Shown here piece after piece: positions 42,601 to 51,600 of a stretch of DNA of 64,000 nt. The number at the start of each line of letters is the position of its first letter. Positions within the stretch are counted from its first letter, which is position 1. The notes under the pieces are model-generated. The model did no database searches. It saw only the letters and a program-made list of their open reading frames with translations, and was not told the origin of the DNA. Position numbers and translations under genes: made by a program. Source of the stretch: Mytilus edulis (lineage: Eukaryota > Mollusca > Bivalvia > Mytilida > Mytilidae); NCBI RefSeq assembly GCF_963676685.1, contig NC_092347.1, positions 66,040,596 through 66,104,595 on the forward strand, written 5' to 3'.

Positions 42601-45600
42601 GGTGCAATCAACAGTTTTTTTCTATGACGTCACATTTTGAGGGACCATGCATAAGTGACCCTTAGTGGTGGACTGATTAATAAAGATACTTGTATAAAAC
42701 TAGATATCACTGGAATCAGAATGTTCTCTAGTTTATAATGAAATAAAAATAATGTGTACTTTTAATATATTAAAAATATTCCATCCAATGAACATGGGGG
42801 AAAAAAGGTCTAATTTGAACAAAAAAAACTTGAAACCAGGTCATGTGCACACCCATGAAGACATGATCCATGCACATTTTACATAATCAAAACTGTATGA
42901 AATTTGTAGGTTTTTACCTGGCCTTTCAAAAAAATCTTGTTTCAGGGTACGGTTTCCTGCTCCAAAAAGAGCTACAGTGGCTGCAAATAAGTTTTCAATT
43001 TTCAATGTAAAGTTAATATAATTTTAAAAATTATTTCAATCATTCAACCTGTTTTAATTCAAAGCTAATTAACTAATTTTTACAATCAAATACAAAAAAC
43101 ATGATACTTTTTCACCAATTGAGTAAATAAACAGGGGTTTCCCTCCATGGTTATTTTTAGTTGGGGAATAACCCCTAGTTTTTTATACGAAACTGTTTAT
43201 AGCACCCTAAATAGAAATAGTTTTCCTTTTAAATCTTTTCCTTCCCTTCTTACATTGAATAGTAAATATACTAAAGTAGAATTAAAAAAAATCTAATGTG
43301 TTTATACTTTCATACTCACTTAAAAACAGTTGATCCTCTATTTATTTATATTAAATTTTACATGATGCATTTGCCTACACTTAGTTGCACCTCTTAAAAA
43401 ATATGCATTTAGGGATAAAATGGGTTACAAGAGTTACAAGTATGTACTTTTGTATTACATTGTTTAATCATTAATCAAAATATATATAGAAGAAAAGTAT
43501 TTAGTGTTGCATCTGCAACTAGATCTAAGTACAGAAAAGTCCTTGTTATGACCATCAATGATCCAAAATGACTGTTTTTATCATAATAGAAACTAGTTTA
43601 TAGGTTCCTTGAATAGACAGAGGTTATAGGAAATTGGAATATTGAATAAATATGTATATTCAATACATTCAAGACAAATAACAGATTCTTATACACATTT
43701 GTGGTTAGGATTTCTAGGAAAATTCACATATAGGTACAATATGTTATTTTGAAATTCTCACTCAATATTAGTATAAGGGAAATACAATTCTATTTTCTTG
43801 GAAATATCTTGGTCATGTATAAGAGCTGCATGACCATTATTAAACTTTCCCAAAGCAGGATGAAAATGAATATTCTGCAACAGAAAAATGCAGAAAAAGT
43901 TGTAATTGTAATTGAACAGATATTAATGCATGACTATATATAGCTATGCAATAAAAAAAATCCTCAATTGCATTGCTTCTATATACATTTTTGAAGAGAA
44001 AAGAAAATTAGAACTCATCGTGGAATAAACGCTTCTGCACACCTCTGTAAATGAGGTATTTCATAAGGCTCCTCCCATAATCTTTTGTTTACAGGGTGAG
44101 TGACACACCTGGTGTCATATATAATCTATAATTAATTCACACTATTTCTTGGAAAAAGTAAATAATCAGATTACAGCTACAAAGGAAGAAAGCATCTTTG
44201 TTTATATTTAATATTAATTTTATGATTTTTATTTGTGAATTAAGATGTAATTACTTTGGAACAGATTTTTCACATCAGGGTTGAATACACAATTTAACCT
44301 TTATTTGGCCTTTTCATTGAAAAAAATAACATTTCAGGCATAGTTGGAATAACTTAAACTGTATGAACACGTCAGTGCTTTAAATACTGGAAATTATTGT
44401 GAAAATAGCGACAGAGTTGTAATCACAATGATTTAAACTCTCATTTTGATATTTTAGATATGAAAAAAACAGGATTTTTCTTAATATGGCAAAAATTGAA
44501 ATTGCATTTTAGTCTGAAATGACAAAATTGCAATAATAAATGCACGCAATAATTTCAGAATTTACAGTAGGCAGTTTACAAACATTTTAACAGATGGTGT
44601 TGGATTCAAATTAATCCTAAAATTGAATGAATTTCAAAGTTGTTCTAGTTTTTAGTTTTTTTTTACGTAGTTCATTACCTTTTTAGTCCTCAGTATCTAT
44701 GATGAGTTTATTCATATACTAAATGAAATTTATTAATATTTCTTCTGTTCTTCAATGGCTACCTCGTGAGTGGAAGTTGATCATGTAGAAGGTCTATAGT
44801 TTATTCTGGTTAACTTTTTACATGCTATTACAGCCATATAATTACAGTTAATACAGTAGCAAAAAAAAATGTTATTTTAATTAGAAGTAAAATTATGGAA
44901 CCAAGAGTTGATAATCGAAAGAATGATGATATTGGCTTTGTTTATCTTGTCTGCTAGCTAATGACCTTAATTTACAATTAACTGCAAAGTTTTAAGATTC
45001 TAAACTAAATTTTGAAAATGCTTTAGAAACATTAACTGAAAGTTTAATGATGTTGTACTTTAATGCAAGAACAAAAAGGCTTCTGAATTAAGTAGGTATG
45101 AATTCATTTCTTGAATACTGTGATCTAATATACTCCTTTATATATTACATTCTAGGTAAATATACTATAACGATGGCTGATGTCCTTTGGTGACAATTTG
45201 ACAGTCAGTCGAAACTTTTTTTTGTTTTGTGAGAAACTATGAGAAAATAATATAATTTATTTATTTGATTTTGCAGACACATGAAGAACTAGTAAAGACA
45301 GCAAGATCTGTAGCAGAGAATGGAAGAAAGATGATGAAGTTTGCAGAAATCCTCTCACAGCATTGTGTGGACAAAAGGTTGGTTTGTAGGGATCACAGTT
45401 TTAAAATGAGTGAACATTTCCAAAATATTGTCAGAATTTCATACATTTCATAAAATGGTTTGTAGTGCATAATGTTTTTTCTTTTCTCTTTATCTGTTTT
45501 TTTAACCTCCTAGTTCATGCAAAAAATACTAAATATAAATATCTGCATAAATTTCAATTAGCCTAAGCCAAATTAGGTACAAGAACACTAAATGAAAAGC

Positions 45601-48600
45601 TTTTGTCTATTTTCAGTGTTCTATTGGTGAGTGTTGTCTAATGTCATGGCAGGAAACCCTTTCTTCTTACTGACATTTGCACAATTTTCTGTAGAAATAA
45701 TTTAAAATGTACAATCTTTCATTGGTATTATCAATGTGCTTACTGTGACATACCGTATAACGGGTTGTTTTGGCGGGTGTAAAATTTCCCAATTTAGGGG
45801 CAACAAAGTATTTTGGCGGTTTTTATGTTGGTTCATTCTTTAATCTCAATTAAATATTTTGGAGGATACTGAAATAGTTTCAGTTAAAAAGTATAATTTA
45901 CAAACAAGGTTAGATGATTGTTTTACCTGTATTATGTCTTATTTATTGATTATATTTTTATACAGTTAATAAATAGAATACCGAAAACTAAAGTTCAACT
46001 AATCCTTACCAGAGTCAACTGGTTATATCAAGTATATTGTAGATATAAGATCTGAACCCTTTTGTATAAAAACATAAAATAAATAATTTATCTAAGATAT
46101 ATTCAAATATATATAATTTACTATCAGATAAATTTCCGGATAAGTAATAAATACAAATTCTGGAAACATATACTTTTAGACCCCGTTCACACTTGGACAT
46201 TTTTATCGATTTAAACTAGACCGGTTCACTTTAGATTGGTTTAAGGGCTAATGTGAACGCATTGAATCGATCTTCAATCGGTCTAAATTAAAACACCAAA
46301 AGAGGTAGTTTAGTTTGTATCGATCTAGGGTAAACCGATCTGACTTTAGATGTGAACGCATGTATAGCAGCAGAACTATCTCAGAGGTTCGTTGTTTAAC
46401 CCATATTTCTCTGTTAAAAGACCTTTAAAACAAACTGTGAACATGTTGTCTTCCCCATAACATAGATTTGCGAAATCTGTGTCTTCTTTTCCTATGTTGA
46501 TTTATTTTCTTTGCAGGAACTGCAGTATTTCCGGCATCGTGTTGTAACTTCGTTGCTACAGTTATTTTTTACAAAATTAAAGAAAACTGCAATAACACCA
46601 GTATCAAAATTTTAAATTGTGATTCAAGAGAAACAATAACTTTATCCAATTTTTTTTTCCAGGTGTGTGTATCAGTGTATCAGCACATGAATTTGATAAA
46701 TTAGTTCTATTTATACACAGTGTTTACAGTTTTACGGGCAAAAAGGTGGAATCGATTGCGTTTTTAATTGTAGTGTGAAGTTGTGAACACAGTGGTTCAT
46801 ATTAGACCGATAGAGATCGATATGATTAAAGATAATGTGAACGCTAACTGGTTTTATTTAGATCGATTCAAATTAGATCGATAAAAAAAATGCTAGTGTG
46901 AACAAGGTCTTAGTTTCCGGAAATGTAGTATTGGAACTTTGGGAAAAATTAGCAGAAACGCAATACTCCCTTACATAGTTAGTTGTCACCTGTGTACAAA
47001 CTTCTTATAAATGTAACAGCTGATTACTTACAGAATTGACCAGACCTTTGATGTACTTTTTAGATTATAAAATGATCATGAGTGACTTGTAACTCTTATA
47101 TAATTTGACACTAATTAGGGGTGGATCCAGCCATTTTAAAAAGGGGGGTTCCAACTATATGTCCCCATTCAAATGCATTGATCATCCAAAAAAAGGGGGG
47201 GGTTCCAACCCCCGGAACCCTCCCCCTGGATCTGCCACTGCTAATTTTGAAATGAGGATCAAATACAGCACTCTCATATTAATTTTTTTGATTTATTATG
47301 TAACCAATAAACTAATTAACACCTGACAGCCAGTGAACAATGGCCTTTGGCATTTATGTTGTTTAAATTAAAATAAACTCTTATTGATCTGTTGACCGGT
47401 AAAAAATATATAGTATCAAAAACATCTTAGCTATAAGAAAGTATTGAACATATTCATAAATTTTAGAGGAAGTTATTATCGCGATTTCCTCTCAAATGAC
47501 AAAATAAGTGAAAATAAACACACTGCAACAATAACCCCCTATACAATATTGAACAGTTGTCAGGATTCAAATAGTTTTCTAAAAATCATAAATCCTGAAA
47601 GATTGCCTGTGTTTTTATGCTCCCTCCGTATGCCAGGAGGAAACTAAGGTAACTTTTGATCTTCCGTCCTTTCATCCGCCATTCCCAATTTTCTTTCCTA
47701 ACACTAATTTAATTAGCCACATGCAAATTTTATAAAACTTGTACACAATTCTAAAAACCATAACTTACAAACAGAGTTCAAATTTGGGCAGTAAGTCACT
47801 TACAGTTTAGAGGTATGTCCCTTAATAAATTGGAAAATTGAAAAAAAATTGGTTTCTGTGCTCTTACTTACATAAGTTGAGCTTCGTTGCTTCATGCAAA
47901 ATTTTTAAAAATCTTATACACAATGCTTAGAATCAGAAGACACAGACAGAATTTGAATTTGAGCATTCAGTCATTCTAAAAAAAAAACTGCTGCAAGTTT
48001 TGTTTATTTAACATCGATTTTATAAATATCCATATTGGTCAATTAATTTTTCTAAAATTAAGTTAAGAGTGGGGGGGGGGGGGGGGGAATTCATTTGGAA
48101 AAACAATTAACCTTTAAATATACTCTTATATTAACCTCTTCTAGGTTTGCCAGGGATTTGATATTTTATGCCAACCAAATACCAACAGTCAGTACACAGC
48201 TGAGTATCATAGCCAATGTTCATCAAGGATCATCAGGAGATGGTGATGTATGTATATTATTGGAAGGGTTGTTTGCTGGAACCTGAACAAGAGAAGGGAT
48301 TATAATATGTTTAGCTTTCTTTCAGATGGTTTCTTGTTAAATAAATGCATACTCAATACAACATTAAAGAAGAAATTAAGGTGAACAAGAGGTGTGAAAG
48401 ATACCAGACTGAGAGGAACATGTAAACTTATAAATTGAAAATAAACTGATAACACCATTGCATACACACAATAAATTGAAAATAAACTGATAACACCATG
48501 GCATACACACAATAAATTGAAAATAAACTGATAACACCATGGCATACACACAATAAATTGAAAATAAACTAATAACACCATGGCATACACTTAATAGTAC

Positions 48601-51600
48601 ATAATACACAACATAGAAAAATAAAGACTTAGCAACATGATCCACACCAAAAACTGAGGGTGATCTCAGGTGTTCCTGAAGGGTATGCTGAGTGAGTAGA
48701 ATTTGTAATTCAGATGTGTTGAATAATAGATAAGTATGAAAATGGATGTCAAATTTTAGATATTTGAATAGATGTTTTGTTTACTTTATATTACTGGAAA
48801 ACAGTATACATGTACTACATGTACTAAGGGTGACTAATGCAGCTTGTTTCATGGTGTAAGAGTGTAATCAGTTATAGAACTTGTGGTAACATCTAGACTT
48901 ATAATTTTTGGTTGTAAGCTTTAGTAAAGCTTTCATTTTAACAATACCTTTCAATCATATTTCACTCAAAAGAAACTTGAAATATTATGTGTCAATAATT
49001 GAATCAAATGTTAGATGAAAAATTTATATGAAATTTTATAGATTCCATCAAATGAGGAAGTGTTTGTTTGGTACAAAGACAAGGTAGAAATTTGTGTGAA
49101 AATTTTCATGTGTTTAGAAGCGTTTACACTTTCTTAAAAATAAGCTCGAATTTGCTTTAGATATCATTCTTATGTTGAAGAATCTTAGTGGCAAAGCCAG
49201 AAAGTTTTGAATGAATGTATTTGTCATTTATTAGATGTGATCATCATGTGAGTTTTGCCACCGAGATTAGAATTACCATGCTAGATTATCACTATCAATT
49301 TGTTCACATTTTTTGATTTTCTGTATCACTGTTTGCAGTGCTTTTTGCACCTATTTAGTATTTCTATATATAAACTGTATACACATTTTATAAATTACAT
49401 ACAGATACCAAGTTTTCTCTCTAAAGAGGAATATTTGAATACTGTTTATTCAGAAATTATTATGTGCATTTATTTTTATTTTTATTGTTGGTTAATTGAC
49501 ACAAATAGGACTTTAATTATAGCAATATCAACAATTGCTGCATCTACATGATGCTATCAAAATTTGAAATAAGAGTTAATTATTTTGCATCACCTACCTA
49601 GCTTTGCAACTTTTGTTAAAATAATAGACATCACAAAAATATCGAATTTTTCGGTAAGGTTTAAAGGTAGACATGCAAGTGCATTAGTTTCCTCACATCT
49701 TTCATGCAATTAGAATACCATTGAGTAATTTTCCATGAATTGAATTTTATATAGATATAAGAAGATGGGGTATGAGACAACTCTACATCCAATTCACAAT
49801 TTATAAAAGTAAACCATTATAGGTTATAGTATGGTAGCCTTGTTTTACACCAAACAGCAAGCTTTAAAATGACTAGTGTTAACCATTTAAACAGGAAAAC
49901 CAACGGTCTAATCTATATAAAAAATGATGAAACGAGAAACACTTATGAACCACATCAACAAACGACAACTACTGAATATCATATGCCTATTTACGGATGT
50001 ATTATGGTATACCATTGTCTGTCTGTTAGTCTGTTTTAAAGCCTTTAACCAATTTGCATAAAACTTTGTTTATATCTATTGATGTGAGTTCCCTACAATT
50101 TATATAGATTTTAGATTTTATGATTTCGAGTTATGGCTTTTTATTCACTAAAAAAGGGGAATTTTCTAGTTTTCAAACAAAACTCAAATATGCTTTGAGC
50201 AGTTTTCATGAAACTGGTGAATTGTTTATATTTATTAATGAACAGGAGTAAAACTGTAACATCTGTATTATGTTATGGATAAGTAAGAATTTTGTATGTT
50301 TAAAAACACAATTTTTTTATTTAATTTCAGGTGACTAAAATTTTGACAGAGAATGCAGAAAACTTGATGAAGATAGTTCTGCAGACCATGAAGGCAGCAG
50401 AGGCTGTATGTGTAAAAGTATGTATGATGTAAACAATTTTATAGTCTAACCATGACATTTAATATACATTTATATAAGAATTAGTACATTTCATTACCAT
50501 GGAGATTATTTGGTCCTACCCCCTCAGTCATGGTTAATTGAAATGTTAAAATTTGTGATTAGGTCAGTTTATTAAGGGAAACCACTAACGGTAAGCCAAT
50601 GATATTTAGTATGCAGTTGTATAAGCATTGGCACATCTCATTTTTGTGGAGATCTTTTGGCCCACCCCCTTGGTCAAGGTTGACCATATATATTATTAAT
50701 TATATTCATTTGAATGTTAGACTCCATCACTATTACAAAAAAGATTTACTGTGGGTATCCAATCACCTTTGTGGTAGTGAATTACCTATTGCCTGACCAG
50801 TTTAAAAAATTGCCAATACAATTTGTCCATTTAAATTGTACAATAGGTATTGTGAGAGCTATTATCAACAGGTGGTCATTTAACTACCTGTAGATTTACC
50901 TGGTTTGTTTTTAACAGAGCTAATTTAAATGAATGATAGCTAGCTTGCTTTCCTCATGTCCAATGTCCTGAATGGACTATTCTATTTAGGTATGGGACAT
51001 TTTACATTTGATACACTATTTGTTCTTTCTAACAAAGATAATTATTGTAAATTTTTTTTTTTTGCTAACAATCACAAATAAATCATTGCTGGTAAATCCC
51101 ACTTTCATAATGAAGAATAAAGCACTGAAATTTCTATTCACTAAGCCATTTGTACTTTTTTGATATATTGAAAATAAATTTTTCACAGTAATTCCGATTG
51201 AAGAAGATCCTGAATATTAAATGAAACTTAGCATTACTACTATTCCGTTTCAGGAATCGTAATATAACATGAAAATATATCCCATTATAAAACACCAAGC
51301 CACACATAATTCATCTTGTAGAATTATTCACAATTAGATGGGCTATCCAAAAAAATCCATTTCACAAACACTTTAATTCCATATCAGGAATCAGAAACTT
51401 AAAATATATCCCACATTAAAACACCATGAAGCAAACATATATCTCCTTTTTTTATAAACTAAATTCACTGATTGAATTTCCATCTTCACTGTAAAGAGAC
51501 ACAAAAAGAAATGGCTTAAAATGCCCCATCTCTAAATAGAATAGTCTATTCAGGACATTGGTCATGATACATGAGGAAAGCAAGCTATCTATCAGTCATT

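Noticed and set aside
48300..48645. Frames with repeated VCHGVISLFSIYCVYAM
   Set aside because: Produced by the 41-bp tandem repeat inside a dispersed repeat.
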